Notes: a model not told the origin generated them from the sequence alone. A stretch of 64,000 nt of DNA from Oceanicola sp. (GCA_017792405.1 CP051231.1:1032011-1096010); one strand, 5' to 3'; positions 25,215-34,472 are shown, counted from the stretch's first letter. Program-made: numbers and translations.

Positions 25215-26432
25215 ATGCGGGCGGCAGTCCTTTTCATCATCGTGGCGCTGTGGAGCGCGGCGGCTTCGGCGCAGGGGTTCTCGGGCTTGGCGCGGGTCGA
25301 TCCGGCGCGCTCGGGGCTGGAGGAAAGCGGGCGGCAGGTGGTGCTGCGGCTGACGATCTCGCAGCCGGTGCCTTACCGGGTGCGGCTGCTGGACGGCCCG
25401 CCGCGCTTGGTGGTGGATTTCCGCGAGGTGGATTTTGGCGCCTTGGGGCGGCCAAATGTGTCGTCCCTAGAAAACGTGGTGGCTCTGCGCACCGGAAGGG
25501 TCGGGCCGGGCTGGACCCGGTTGGTGGCGGAGCTTTCTGCGCCGCTGGGGCTGGCGAGCGCCCAGATGGTGACCGGAGCCGAGGATGGCTCGGCGCGGGT
25601 CGAAGTGGCGCTGGCGCCGGTGAGCGACGCAGAGTTCGCGGCGCAGGTGGCCAGCGGGCAGGGCGGCACGGACGCCTTTCCGGCGCCCTCGGCCAGCGCC
25701 CCGCCCAAGCGCCGCCCGGCGGAGGGCGGCCCGCTGGTGGTGGTGCTCGACCCCGGCCACGGCGGCGTGGACCCGGGCGCGACTCGCGATGGGGTGACGG
25801 AGGCGGACCTGATGCTCGCCTTCGCCCGCGACGTGCGCGAGGCGCTGCTCAGGGCGGGCGACTACAAGGTGGTGATGACGCGGGAGGACGACAGCTTTGT
25901 GTCGCTGGAGACCCGGCTGACCATCGCGCGGCGGGCGGGGGCGGATATCTTCCTGTCGCTCCATGCTGACGCGGTGGAGGAGGGGATCGCGCGGGGCGCG
26001 CAGGTGTATACGCTGTCGGAAGAGGCGAGCTCGGAGGCGCTGGCCAAGCTGGCGTGGCGGCATGACCGCGATGACATCCTCGGCGGGGCCGACCTGAGCG
26101 GGACCGATGACCGGGTGGCGCAGGCGCTGATGGAGATTGCCCGGCGCGAGACCGCCCCGCGCACTTTGGCGCTGGCCCGGTCGATGGTGGGCGGTTTGCG
26201 CGGCAAAGGGGTGCGGCTGCACAAGCATCCGATGGGGGCTGCGGATTTTTCGGTGCTGAAGCTGCCGGATATTCCGGCGGTGCTTCTGGAGGCGGCGTTT
26301 CTGTCGACGACGAGCGAGTTGGAGAAGTTGAAGAACCCGGAGTGGCGGCGGCAGGCGGCGGACGGGATTGCCGAGGGGGTTGCGGCCTGGGCGGCTGAGG
26401 ATGCACGGTTGCGGGCTTTGCGGCGGCAGTAG
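25215..26432 (+). CDS. N-acetylmuramoyl-L-alanine amidase (AmiC type)
   Basis: A 405-residue secreted zinc amidase that cuts the bond between MurNAc and the stem peptide. The signal peptide is MRAAVLFIIVALWSAAASA. An AMIN domain (about residues 25-115) is followed by a Pro/Ala linker and an Amidase_3 domain with DPGHGG, GVTEADLM, LSLHADA and LLEAAFLS supplying the zinc ligands and catalytic glutamate. The start at 25215 gives a correct signal peptide; the longer frame from 25116 does not. The PBP1A gene follows after an intergenic repeat. Confidence 0.92.
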   Translation: MRAAVLFIIVALWSAAASAQGFSGLARVDPARSGLEESGRQVVLRLTISQPVPYRVRLLDGPPRLVVDFREVDFGALGRPNVSSLENVVALRTGRVGPGWTRLVAELSAPLGLASAQMVTGAEDGSARVEVALAPVSDAEFAAQVASGQGGTDAFPAPSASAPPKRRPAEGGPLVVVLDPGHGGVDPGATRDGVTEADLMLAFARDVREALLRAGDYKVVMTREDDSFVSLETRLTIARRAGADIFLSLHADAVEEGIARGAQVYTLSEEASSEALAKLAWRHDRDDILGGADLSGTDDRVAQALMEIARRETAPRTLALARSMVGGLRGKGVRLHKHPMGAADFSVLKLPDIPAVLLEAAFLSTTSELEKLKNPEWRRQAADGIAEGVAAWAAEDARLRALRRQ

Positions 26433-26439
26433 GGGGGGT

Positions 26440-26722
26440 GGTGCGCCATGAATGCGCACCCTACGGCGGGGCGGCGGATTGCCCGGTGTGCGCCCTACGG
26501 AGATGCGGAGTGCCTTGCCCGGTGCGCGCCGTAAGGCGCCGGGCAGCGCCGTCCCGCCCGTCGCACCAGAGGTGCGCCGAGTTTTTGTCGGCCCGCCTTT
26601 GGCGGGACGGGGCGGCGCTTGGGTGAGGTTGAAGGTTACCTCAGAGGGAAGATGACGACTGCGCCATAAAGTGGCATGCACAGGCGTTGCTTGCGCCACC
26701 CCACGGGACGGCGCTGCCCGGC
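26440..26722. repeat. Structured intergenic repeat R2, copy A
   Basis: It begins 8 nt after the amidase stop with a hairpin (GGTGCGC 26440-26446, GCGCACC 26454-26460, then CTACGG). The main arms are 26538-26556 and 26704-26722, perfectly complementary over 19 bp. Between them lie a CCCGCCTTTGGCGGG hairpin and a conserved core at 26646-26682 (GGGAAGATGAC ... AAAGTGGCATGCACA). Copies B (37565-37856) and C (62977-63155) share the arms and core. There is no transposase and no evident target-site duplication. Confidence 0.8.
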
Positions 26723-26796
26723 TTATGGCCTGACCACCCCTCGCAAAACCGTGACCGTGCGAGCGGCAAATGGCCGAAATTGTCATGCAATCTCTT

Positions 26797-26825
26797 TTGC
26801 TTCGTCACGGCGCTTGCCGTATACA
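26797..26825 (+). promoter_or_regulatory. Promoter candidate of the PBP1A gene
   Basis: TTGCTT at 26797-26802 and TATACA at 26820-26825 are separated by 17 bp, an optimal sigma-70 spacing, in an AT-richer patch 43 bp before the start codon. Confidence 0.5.
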
Positions 26826-26868
26826 CTTGGCCTCAAACCAAGCATGAGTTCACATCGGGAGCGGGCAG

Positions 26869-29388
26869 TTGCTCAGATTCTTCACCGGCATCTTCGGCGG
26901 GCTTTTCGCGCTGATCACCACCGGCGCCGCCTTTGGCGCGCTGATGCTTGGCGCGATCTTCTGGATCTATGGCCGCGACCTGCCCAACCACGAGCAGCTG
27001 GCGCAATACACCCCGCCCACCATCAGCCGGATCTACTCCGGCGAGGGCCGGATCATGGACGAATTCGCCCATGAACGCCGGCTCTATGCCCCCTCCAGCG
27101 AGATCCCCGATCTGGTGAAGCAGGCCTTCATCTCGGCGGAAGACAAGAATTTCTACTCCCACAAGGGCTATGACCCGATGGGAATGATCGCCGCCGCCGT
27201 GGATGCGGCCAAGGGCGGGCGGCTGCGCGGCGCCTCCACGATCACCCAGCAGGTGATGAAGAACTTCCTGCTCTCCTCCGACCGCTCCGCCGAGCGGAAG
27301 ATCAAGGAGATCATCCTCGCCGCCCGCGTCGAGCAGGCGCTGAGCAAGGAGAAGATCCTCGAGCTCTACATGAACGAGATCTTCCTCGGGCAGAACAGCT
27401 TTGGCGTGGCCGCCGCCGCGCAGACCTACTTCAACAAGACGCTGGCCGAGCTAGAGCCGCATGAGGCGGCCTATCTGGCGGTGCTGCCGAAGGCGCCCTC
27501 GAACTATCACCCGGTGCGCGACAAGGAGCTGGCGACCAACCGCCGCAACTTCGTGCTGAAGGAGATGTACGAGAACGGGTACATCTCCTACGACCTGTAC
27601 CAGAGCGAGCGCGAGATGCCGCTGCGCTCGGTGCAGAACGGCGACTTCGAGAGCTTCAAGGGAAGCCTGCCGCCGCGCGACTACTTCACCGACGAGATTC
27701 GCCGCCAGCTGAGCCGCAACTTCGGCGAGGAAGAGTTCTTTGGCGGCGGCCTGACGATCCGCGCCACGGTGGACCCGGAGCTGCAGAAGAAGGCAGCGGT
27801 GGAGCTGCAACGCGCGCTGGAGCGCTACGACCGGGGCCTCGGGCGCTGGCGCGGCACCGGCAAGACCATCGACGCCGCCCTGCTCGACGACGAGGCAAGC
27901 TGGCGCGAGGCGCTCTCGGCGGTCGAGATCGCGCGGGACGTGGAGCTTGAGAGCACATGGCTGCCCGCCGTGGTGCTCAGCGTTGGCGATCAGGAGCTGG
28001 GCCTCGGGATCGAGGGCGTGGCGATGGATGGCGCCGAGCCGCCCATCGTGCCGCGCAAGGACATCGCCTGGATCAAGGGCGACTTCCACGACAACTTCGA
28101 GCGTGGCGACGTGGTGCATGTACGCCGGATGACCGATGACGGTGCCTTCATCCGCTGGACCCTGCGGCAGGTGCCCGCGGTGCAGGGTGCCTTCATGGCG
28201 ATGGACGTGGAGAACGGCCGGGTGCTCGCGATGCAGGGTGGCTTCAGCTACCAGCATTCGGTGTTCAACCGCGCCACGCAGGCCACGCGGCAGCCGGGCT
28301 CGTCGTTCAAGCCCTTCGTCTATGCGGCGGCGCTGGACTCGGGCTACACCCCGGCCACCATCGTCGTGGACGCGCCGATCGAGATCAACACGCCGCAGGG
28401 CGTGTGGCGCCCCAAGAACGCCTCCCACAAGTTCTACGGGCCGACGCCGCTGCGGACCGGCATCGAGCAGTCGCGGAACCTGATGACCATCCGCCTCGCG
28501 CAGGAGGTCGGCATGGAAACCGTGGCGAGCTATGCCGAGAGCTTCGGTGTCTATGACCGGCTCGACCCGTTCCTTGCCAACGCGCTCGGCGCGCAGGAGA
28601 CCACGCTGTTCAAGATGGTCTCGGCCTACTCGATGTTCGCCAATGGCGGCGAGCGGGTGGAGCCCACGCTTGTGGACCGGGTGCAGGACCGCTGGGGCCG
28701 CACGATCTACCGGCATGACCAGCGCATCTGCGACGGCTGCGAGGTCGCCTCGCTGGCGCCCGGCGAGCTGCCCAAGATCAGCGCCAACCGCAAGCAGGCG
28801 ATCGACGCGATCACCGCCTACCAGCTGACCTCGATGATGCAGGGCGTGGTCGAGCGCGGCACCGCGCGCCGCGCGGTGAGCCTCGGCGTGCCGGTGGCGG
28901 GCAAGACCGGCACCACCAACGATGCCAAGGACGTGTGGTTCATCGGCTTCACCAACACCATCGCGGCGGGCTGCTACATCGGTTACGACCGGCCCCGCAC
29001 CATGCCCGGCGCCTCGGGCGGCGGCATGTGCGCGCCGGTGTTCAACAGCTTCATGAAATCGGCCATCGCCAAATACGGCGCGGGCAAGTTTCAGGTTCCT
29101 CCGGGTGGCTACTTCGTGAAGATCGACCGCTTCACCGGCGCCCGTTTGGGCGACGGCGCCTCTGGCCCGCATGTGGTTTCGGAGTACTTCCGCGAGGGCG
29201 AGGAGCCGATCTTCGGCATGGCCGCGATCCTCGACGGCGGCTTCGCCATGGGGGCCAACCTGCCGATGTTCGCGCAGGGCGAGAGCGACGAGGGCGAATC
29301 CCGTACGGTGACCACCTCGACCGGCAAGAAGGCCCGGATCGCGCCCAAGGCGAGCTTTGGCTCGCTCAGCTCCGGGGGCCTCTATTGA
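26869..29388 (+). CDS. mrcA: penicillin-binding protein 1A (bifunctional class A PBP)
   Basis: An 839-residue peptidoglycan synthase starting with TTG, GGGAG upstream. One N-terminal helix (residues 5-33) is followed by a GT51 glycosyltransferase domain (EDKNFYSHKGYDP with the catalytic Glu, RGASTITQQVMKNF) and a transpeptidase domain with SSFK (active serine), SRN and KTGTT motifs. The insert between them carries an OB-like region. It polymerises lipid II and crosslinks strands in the periplasm. The amidase upstream and prfB downstream are its usual alphaproteobacterial neighbours. Confidence 0.95.
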   Translation: MLRFFTGIFGGLFALITTGAAFGALMLGAIFWIYGRDLPNHEQLAQYTPPTISRIYSGEGRIMDEFAHERRLYAPSSEIPDLVKQAFISAEDKNFYSHKGYDPMGMIAAAVDAAKGGRLRGASTITQQVMKNFLLSSDRSAERKIKEIILAARVEQALSKEKILELYMNEIFLGQNSFGVAAAAQTYFNKTLAELEPHEAAYLAVLPKAPSNYHPVRDKELATNRRNFVLKEMYENGYISYDLYQSEREMPLRSVQNGDFESFKGSLPPRDYFTDEIRRQLSRNFGEEEFFGGGLTIRATVDPELQKKAAVELQRALERYDRGLGRWRGTGKTIDAALLDDEASWREALSAVEIARDVELESTWLPAVVLSVGDQELGLGIEGVAMDGAEPPIVPRKDIAWIKGDFHDNFERGDVVHVRRMTDDGAFIRWTLRQVPAVQGAFMAMDVENGRVLAMQGGFSYQHSVFNRATQATRQPGSSFKPFVYAAALDSGYTPATIVVDAPIEINTPQGVWRPKNASHKFYGPTPLRTGIEQSRNLMTIRLAQEVGMETVASYAESFGVYDRLDPFLANALGAQETTLFKMVSAYSMFANGGERVEPTLVDRVQDRWGRTIYRHDQRICDGCEVASLAPGELPKISANRKQAIDAITAYQLTSMMQGVVERGTARRAVSLGVPVAGKTGTTNDAKDVWFIGFTNTIAAGCYIGYDRPRTMPGASGGGMCAPVFNSFMKSAIAKYGAGKFQVPPGGYFVKIDRFTGARLGDGASGPHVVSEYFREGEEPIFGMAAILDGGFAMGANLPMFAQGESDEGESRTVTTSTGKKARIAPKASFGSLSSGGLY

Positions 29389-29423
29389 GCTGCGCCACGG
29401 CGGCGCAGGCTGCGGGGTGACCC

Positions 29424-29759
29424 GTGGAGCTTGATGCCGCCGTTCCGGCGCTGCCGGTGCGCAGCGTGGCCGTGGCGCAGGCCTTTTTCGTCGAGGCGCT
29501 CGGCTTCACCGCCAACTGGCACCACGAGGAGGGGCGGATCGGGGCGGTGAGCCACGGGCGCTGCGCGCTCTTCCTGCGCGAGGTGGATGGCCCCTTCACC
29601 CCGGGCGTGGCGTGGATCTTTGCCGAGGATGTGGATGCAGCCCATGCCGCCATGGTCGCCGCCAAGCCGACCGCGCCGCAGAACATGCCCTACGGCCTCC
29701 GCCAGTTCACCGTGACCGACCCGGATGGCAACCAGCTGCACATCCACCACGATCTCTGA
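29424..29759 (+). CDS. VOC (glyoxalase/bleomycin resistance) superfamily protein
   Basis: A 111-residue single-module VOC protein with a GTG start. It reads PVRSVAVAQAFFVEALGFT at the start and FTVTDPDGNQLHIHHDL at the end, the two beta-alpha-beta-beta-beta units of the fold. Members bind a metal and act as lyases, dioxygenases or antibiotic-binding proteins; the substrate cannot be assigned. It lies 35 bp after the PBP1A stop, probably in the same transcript. Confidence 0.75.
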   Translation: MELDAAVPALPVRSVAVAQAFFVEALGFTANWHHEEGRIGAVSHGRCALFLREVDGPFTPGVAWIFAEDVDAAHAAMVAAKPTAPQNMPYGLRQFTVTDPDGNQLHIHHDL

Positions 29760-29770
29760 ACTGCCCCCGC

Positions 29771-29823
29771 TCATTTTCTTGCTCTCAATATCCCACGGGG
29801 GTGCGGGGGTGTGAAACCCCCGC
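29771..29823 (+). repeat. R4 motif, copy a, with following hairpin
   Basis: TCATTTTCTTGCT-CTCAATATCCC at 29771-29794 starts 12 nt after the VOC stop. It is followed by a G-tract and a hairpin (GCGGGGGT, loop GTGA, AACCCCCGC at 29803-29823). Three more copies of the motif occur at 34359, 42302 (minus) and 58040. It probably marks a transcript end or processing site. Confidence 0.6.
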
Positions 29824-29920
29824 TGCGCGCCGGTGCAGCCGGGCGACACGCACCGCAATTCTTGCCCCTCACCGCCCCACGCGGTATCAGGCACATCGAA
29901 CCAAAAGAAAGGGCAGACCC

Positions 29921-31045
29921 ATGCGGGCCGAGGCACAAAACGCGGTGGACGCGGTCGAAAAATCGCTGGAGCTTCTGGGCCAGCGGCTGGGGCTGGACAC
30001 CGCCCAGCACCGGCTGGAGGAGTTCAACGCCCGCACCGAGGATCCGGATCTGTGGAACGACCCGGCCAAGGCGCAGAAGCTGATGCGCGAGCGCCAGCTG
30101 CTGGTCGATGCGCTCGACACCTACAACGGGCTGAAACAGGAGCTTTCCGACAACATCGAGCTGGCCGAGCTGGGCGAGATGGAGGAGGACACCGAGGTTG
30201 TCGCTGAGGCGGAGAATGCGATCATTGCGCTGGAGAAGCGCGCCGCCGAGAAGGAGCTGGAGGCGCTGCTGAACGGCGAGGCCGATGGCAACGATACGTT
30301 CCTCGAGATCAACGCGGGCGCGGGCGGCACCGAGGCCTGCGACTGGGCACAGATGCTGCAGCGGATGTATGTGCGCTGGGCCGAGAAGCGCGGCTTCAAG
30401 GTGGAGCTTCAGAGCGAAGAAGCGGGCAGCGAGGCGGGCATCAAGAGCTGCGCCTACAAGATCAGCGGCACCAATGCCTATGGCTGGCTGAAGTCGGAGA
30501 GCGGCGTGCATCGTCTGGTGCGGATCAGCCCCTTCGGCAAAGGCACGCGGGAGACGAGCTTTGCGAGCGTCTGGGTTTATCCGGTGGTCGATGACAACAT
30601 CGAGATCGAGGTGAACCCGGCGGACATTCGGATCGACACCTACCGCTCCAGCGGCGCGGGCGGCCAGCACGTGAACACCACCGACTCCGCCGTGCGGATC
30701 ACCCACGCGCCCACCGGCATCGTGGTGACCTCTTCGGAAAAGTCGCAGCACCAGAACCGGGATATCGCCATGAAGGCGCTGAAATCGCGGCTATACCAGA
30801 TGGAGCTCGACAAGCGGAACGAGGCGATCAACGCGGCCCATGAGAGCAAGGGCTCGGCGGGCTGGGGCAACCAGATCCGCTCTTACGTGCTGCAGCCCTA
30901 CCAGATGGTGAAGGACCTGCGGACCAATCACGAGACCTCTGACACCTCCGGCGTGCTCGATGGCGACCTCGACGGGTTTATGGCCGCCACATTGGCGATG
31001 GATGTCTCCGGCAAGAGCCGGAGCGAGGCGCAGGCCGAAGGCTGA
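29921..31045 (+). CDS. prfB: peptide chain release factor 2
   Basis: A 374-residue class I release factor recognising UGA and UAA. It has the RF2-type SPF tripeptide in VRISPFGKGTRET and the universal GGQ in SSGAGGQHVNTTDSAV, preceded by the INAGAGGTEACDW segment. The reading frame is continuous from an ATG, so the programmed +1 frameshift that regulates RF2 in E. coli is absent. The stop overlaps the start of the following amidase gene by one base (TGATG). Confidence 0.95.
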   Translation: MRAEAQNAVDAVEKSLELLGQRLGLDTAQHRLEEFNARTEDPDLWNDPAKAQKLMRERQLLVDALDTYNGLKQELSDNIELAELGEMEEDTEVVAEAENAIIALEKRAAEKELEALLNGEADGNDTFLEINAGAGGTEACDWAQMLQRMYVRWAEKRGFKVELQSEEAGSEAGIKSCAYKISGTNAYGWLKSESGVHRLVRISPFGKGTRETSFASVWVYPVVDDNIEIEVNPADIRIDTYRSSGAGGQHVNTTDSAVRITHAPTGIVVTSSEKSQHQNRDIAMKALKSRLYQMELDKRNEAINAAHESKGSAGWGNQIRSYVLQPYQMVKDLRTNHETSDTSGVLDGDLDGFMAATLAMDVSGKSRSEAQAEG

Positions 31046-32451
31046 TGGCGCTCACCGACCTCTCCGCCACCGCGCTTGCAGAGCGCTTGAACCGGCGGGA
31101 GGTTGGGCCGGTGGAACTGATGCAGGAGACACTCGCCCGGGTGGGCGAGGCGAACCCTGCGATCAATGCGATTGTCTCCCTGCGCGGCGAAGACGACCTG
31201 CTCGCCGAGGCGCGGGCGGTGGAAGAGGCCGGGCCGCCGGAGCCCGGCACCGCCCCGCTCTGGGGCATGCCGGTGGCGGTGAAGGACTTGGTGGCCACCA
31301 AAGGCATTCGCACCACTTGGGGCAGCCCGGTCTATGCCGATCACGTGCCGCAGAACGATGACCTGATCGCCGCGCGGATGCGGGCGGCGGGGGCGATCCA
31401 GATCGGCAAGACCAATGTGCCCGAGTTCGGGCTGGGCTCGCATAGTTACAACCCGGTCTTCGGCGTCACCCGCAACCCCTATGACACCTCGCGCACGGCG
31501 GGCGGCTCCTCGGGCGGGGCGGCGGCGGCGCTGGCGGCGCGGATGGTGCCGCTGGCAGATGGCTCCGACATGATGGGCAGCCTGCGCAACCCGGCGGCGT
31601 GGTGCAATGTTTACGGGATGCGGCCCAGCCACGGGCTGGTGCCGGGCGACCCGGTGGGCGAGATGATCCTGCATCCGCTCTCCACTCTCGGCCCTATGGC
31701 TCGAACCCCCGCCGACCTTGCGTTGCTGCTCGGCGTGATCGCGGGGCCGGACCCGATGCAGCCCGTGGGGGCGGGTTTCGTGCCCGGCGGAGATGGGCCG
31801 CGTGGCAAACGGATCGGTTGGCTGGCCGACTGGAGCGGGGCATGGCCGATGGAGCCGGGGCTGCTGGAGCGCGGCGAAGCGGCCTGCGCGGTGTTCGAGG
31901 ACTTGGGCGCCGTGGTGGAGCCGGTGGCCCCGCCGTTCCTCGCCGCGAAGCTCTGGGAGAGCTGGGTGGCGCTGCGGTCATGGGCGGTGGCGGGCAAGCA
32001 GGGCGCGCTGCTGGACGATCCGGCGAACGACGGCAAGCTGAAGCCCGCGCTGATCTGGGAGATCGAGCAGGGCAGGGCGCTCACGGCGGCGGATGTGCAG
32101 GCGGCCAGCGCGGTGCGCTCGGAGTGGTTCCGCGCGGCGGCCCGGATGTTTGCCCGCTATGACGCGGTGATCCTGCCCAGCACGCAGATGTGGCCCTTCC
32201 CGGCGGAGTGGGACTATCCGCGCGAGGTGGCGGGCGTGGCCACCGACACCTATCACCGCTGGATGGAATGCGTGGTGCCCGCCTCGCTCATCGGCCTGCC
32301 GGTGGTGAACCTGCCTGCGGGCTTCGGCGAGGCCGGGCTGCCCGCCGGGGTGCAACTGATGGGGCCGCGGGGCACAGATGCGGCGCTGCTGGCGCTGGCG
32401 GAGGGGTATCACGCGGCGGTGGACTGGCCGGGGGTGCGGGTGCCCGGGTAG
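31045..32451 (+). CDS. amidase signature family enzyme
   Basis: A 468-residue amidase-signature hydrolase with the Ser-cisSer-Lys triad at Lys80 (PVAVKDL), Ser155 (AGGSSGGAAAAL) and Ser179 (GSDMMGSLRNP), spaced as in the family. It lacks evidence of being GatA: no gatB or gatC is near and the C-terminal half differs. The substrate is probably an amide or carbamoyl compound. It is translationally coupled to prfB by a TGATG overlap, an arrangement without obvious functional logic. Confidence 0.88.
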   Translation: MALTDLSATALAERLNRREVGPVELMQETLARVGEANPAINAIVSLRGEDDLLAEARAVEEAGPPEPGTAPLWGMPVAVKDLVATKGIRTTWGSPVYADHVPQNDDLIAARMRAAGAIQIGKTNVPEFGLGSHSYNPVFGVTRNPYDTSRTAGGSSGGAAAALAARMVPLADGSDMMGSLRNPAAWCNVYGMRPSHGLVPGDPVGEMILHPLSTLGPMARTPADLALLLGVIAGPDPMQPVGAGFVPGGDGPRGKRIGWLADWSGAWPMEPGLLERGEAACAVFEDLGAVVEPVAPPFLAAKLWESWVALRSWAVAGKQGALLDDPANDGKLKPALIWEIEQGRALTAADVQAASAVRSEWFRAAARMFARYDAVILPSTQMWPFPAEWDYPREVAGVATDTYHRWMECVVPASLIGLPVVNLPAGFGEAGLPAGVQLMGPRGTDAALLALAEGYHAAVDWPGVRVPG

Positions 32452-32474
32452 GGGCTGCGGGGTCGCTCTTTAGC

Positions 32475-32531
32475 GGCCCAAGCCGGTCAAGCCCCGCCCT
32501 ACGGGGTTGCGCCCTGCGGCGGCCTTGGGCC
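32475..32531. other. Long imperfect intergenic hairpin
   Basis: GGCCCAAG at 32475-32482 pairs with CTTGGGCC at 32524-32531, with further pairing inside through GC-rich sequence including CGCCCTACGGGG. It lies 24 nt after the amidase stop and 40 nt before the DUF2189 start. It could be a terminator-like or REP-like element. Confidence 0.4.
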
Positions 32532-32570
32532 AAATAGCCGGGGAAACGCGCGAGCATGGCAGGAGGATGC

Positions 32571-33395
32571 ATGCTTGACGCCACTTATGCCGAGGCCGCC
32601 CCGAAGCCGGATGTCGCCCGGCTCGCCTTCGCCGACCTGCGCGCCGCCCTTGCGGCGGGTTGGCGCGATTTTACCCGCGCGCCGCAGTTCGGCCTGTTCT
32701 TTGCGCTGGTCTATGCCCTCGGCGGCTTCGCCATGGTCAAGCTCTCGCTGGGCCATGTCGCCTCGGTGCTGATCCTCTCGCTCGGCTTTCCGCTCATCGC
32801 CCCCTTCGCCGCCGTCGGGCTCTACGTGGTCTCCCGCCGCCTCGCGCGCGGTGAGCGGCTGGCCTTCCTTGGCCGCAACGGCGTGCTGATCCGGGTCTGG
32901 CGCGAGCGGGCGCGGCAGATCCCGTGGATCGGGGCGATCATCGTGATCTACTTCCTGTTCTACACCTTCTTCGCCCATATGCTCTTTGCCGTCTTCCTCG
33001 GACCACGGGCGCTGATCAACATCTCCGAAGGGCTGACGGCGCTGATGACCCCGGCGGGCTACCGGATGATCGCCGCGCAACTGCTCTTTGGGGCAGCCGT
33101 CGCCCTGCTGCTCTACGCGTTGACGGTGGTCTCAATCCCCTTCGCGTTGGACCGGGAGGTGGATTTCATCACCGCCATGCTCACCAGCCTCGCGGTGGTG
33201 CGGCAGAACCCGGTGGTAATGCTGGCATGGGCGGCGCTGCTGGCAGGGCTGCTATTGGCGGCGATGCTGCCATGGTTCCTCGGGCTGCTGATCGCGCTGC
33301 CGGTGCTGGGCCATGCGACATGGCACCTTTACGAGCGGGCGCTCATCCATCCGCCGGAGTCGCGGCCAAGCCCAGCAGGGCCAGAAGGGCCGTAA
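32571..33395 (+). CDS. DUF2189 integral membrane protein
   Basis: A 274-residue inner-membrane protein with about six helices, matching DUF2189: DLRAALAAGWRDFTRAPQFGLFFALVYALGG near the start, SLGFPLIAPFAAVGLYVVSRRL, and the C-terminal HATWHLYERAL. Function is unknown. An AGGAGG site favours the ATG at 32571 over one at 32556. Its last 53 nt overlap the convergent AEC transporter gene. Confidence 0.85.
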   Translation: MLDATYAEAAPKPDVARLAFADLRAALAAGWRDFTRAPQFGLFFALVYALGGFAMVKLSLGHVASVLILSLGFPLIAPFAAVGLYVVSRRLARGERLAFLGRNGVLIRVWRERARQIPWIGAIIVIYFLFYTFFAHMLFAVFLGPRALINISEGLTALMTPAGYRMIAAQLLFGAAVALLLYALTVVSIPFALDREVDFITAMLTSLAVVRQNPVVMLAWAALLAGLLLAAMLPWFLGLLIALPVLGHATWHLYERALIHPPESRPSPAGPEGP

Positions 33396-34311
33396 GGGTG
33401 ACGAAGCTCGCCAGCGTTTGCAGCAGGAGCACGGCGGCGGGGGTGGTGACCTCGCCGTAGCGGCGGGCGAGCACCGGGTAGATTGACATGGCGGGCAGCG
33501 CCGTCATCACCAGCAGGGCGGGTGAGAGGGCGGCAGGGGCGGGGACCAGTCCGGCAGCGCCGAAGAGTTGCAGCAGCGCCCAGGCCAGCGCGGGCATCAG
33601 CAGCAGCTTGGCGCCGGTCACCGCCCATGCCAGCGGGCCGAGGTCACGCAGGGTCAGCCCGGCCAGCCCGCCGCCGATCACCACCAGCGAGACGGCGGCG
33701 GAGGAATTCGCCAGAATGTTCACCGTGCCGGTCACCACCTGTGGCATCGGCAGGGCGAGGGCGGCCACAAGGATGCCCGCGAAGAGCGCGAGGATCACCG
33801 GCGAGGTCGCCAGCCGCCGTGCGATGAGCCAGCCCACGCCGGTGCCGCCGTTGCCCTGCGCCTTGCCCGCCTCGGCCAGCGCCAACACCAGTGGGATCAT
33901 CACGAGGTTCTCGAAGCTCATGTTCAGCGCCAGCGCATGCTCGGCCACCTCGGGCAGCGCCAGCCCCAGCATCGGGTAGCCGACGAAGCCGGAGTTCGCG
34001 CAGCTCGCCCCCATCGCCGCAAAGGTCGCCGCCGTGGGGGAGAGGCCGAAGGCCCGGCGCAGGCCCCAGTAGGCCGCGCCGAAGAGCGCCAGCGAGGTGA
34101 GGAAGAGCACGAGCAGATAGGCGGCATCGAAGGTCTCTCCAAGAGGCCGCGACGAGACCGCCCGGAAAATCAGCGCGGGCAGGGCGCAGGTGACCACATA
34201 GGCCCCCAGCACATCCAGCGCCTTGCCATCGAAGACCCCGCGCCGCACCAGCACCCAGCCAAGGGCGATGAGCGCAAAGATCGTGCCGGAGATGGAGAGA
34301 ACCTGAACCAT
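33343..34311 (-). CDS. AEC family transporter (auxin efflux carrier-like)
   Basis: A 322-residue membrane protein with about ten helices in two inverted halves. Family features are MGASCANSGFVGYPMLGLALPE, with the conserved NxGxxGxP-like stretch in the middle, and the LVVIGGGLAGL segment in the second half. Bacterial members export or import small organic acids such as malate or malonate; the substrate here is unknown. It overlaps DUF2189 at its 3' end. Confidence 0.85.
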   Translation of the reverse strand: MVQVLSISGTIFALIALGWVLVRRGVFDGKALDVLGAYVVTCALPALIFRAVSSRPLGETFDAAYLLVLFLTSLALFGAAYWGLRRAFGLSPTAATFAAMGASCANSGFVGYPMLGLALPEVAEHALALNMSFENLVMIPLVLALAEAGKAQGNGGTGVGWLIARRLATSPVILALFAGILVAALALPMPQVVTGTVNILANSSAAVSLVVIGGGLAGLTLRDLGPLAWAVTGAKLLLMPALAWALLQLFGAAGLVPAPAALSPALLVMTALPAMSIYPVLARRYGEVTTPAAVLLLQTLASFVTLTALLALLGLAATPADG

Positions 34312-34358
34312 GCCCCCGCTATGGGCCGCAGGCCCGGCGACCGCAAGTGCTTCACAGG

Positions 34359-34384
34359 TTCATTTTCTTGCTGACAATATTCCC
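34359..34384 (+). repeat. R4 motif, copy b
   Basis: TTCATTTTCTTGCTGACAAT followed by ATTCCC, 48 nt upstream of the AEC start, within the gap to the bactofilin gene. It is nearly identical to copies a, c and d. The GC-rich sequence after it includes a GTGCC/GGCAC pairing. Confidence 0.6.
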
Positions 34385-34472
34385 AATGCAACGGCGGCCC
34401 CGGGGTGCCACGGCTGCAAGGGGGCACGGCCTGCGCCTCCCCCCGCCGCGCGCAGCGCGGCCCCCGAGACTG

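Noticed and set aside
26440..26722. R2 as an insertion sequence or intact transposon
   Set aside because: There is no transposase frame, and the arms differ between copies while staying complementary, unlike IS ends.
29921..30010. Programmed frameshift in prfB
   Set aside because: The reading frame is open from ATG with no in-frame stop or slippery CTTTGA near codon 25.
31045..32451. Amidase gene as gatA of the glutamyl-tRNA amidotransferase
   Set aside because: No gatB or gatC is adjacent and the C-terminal region does not look like GatA.
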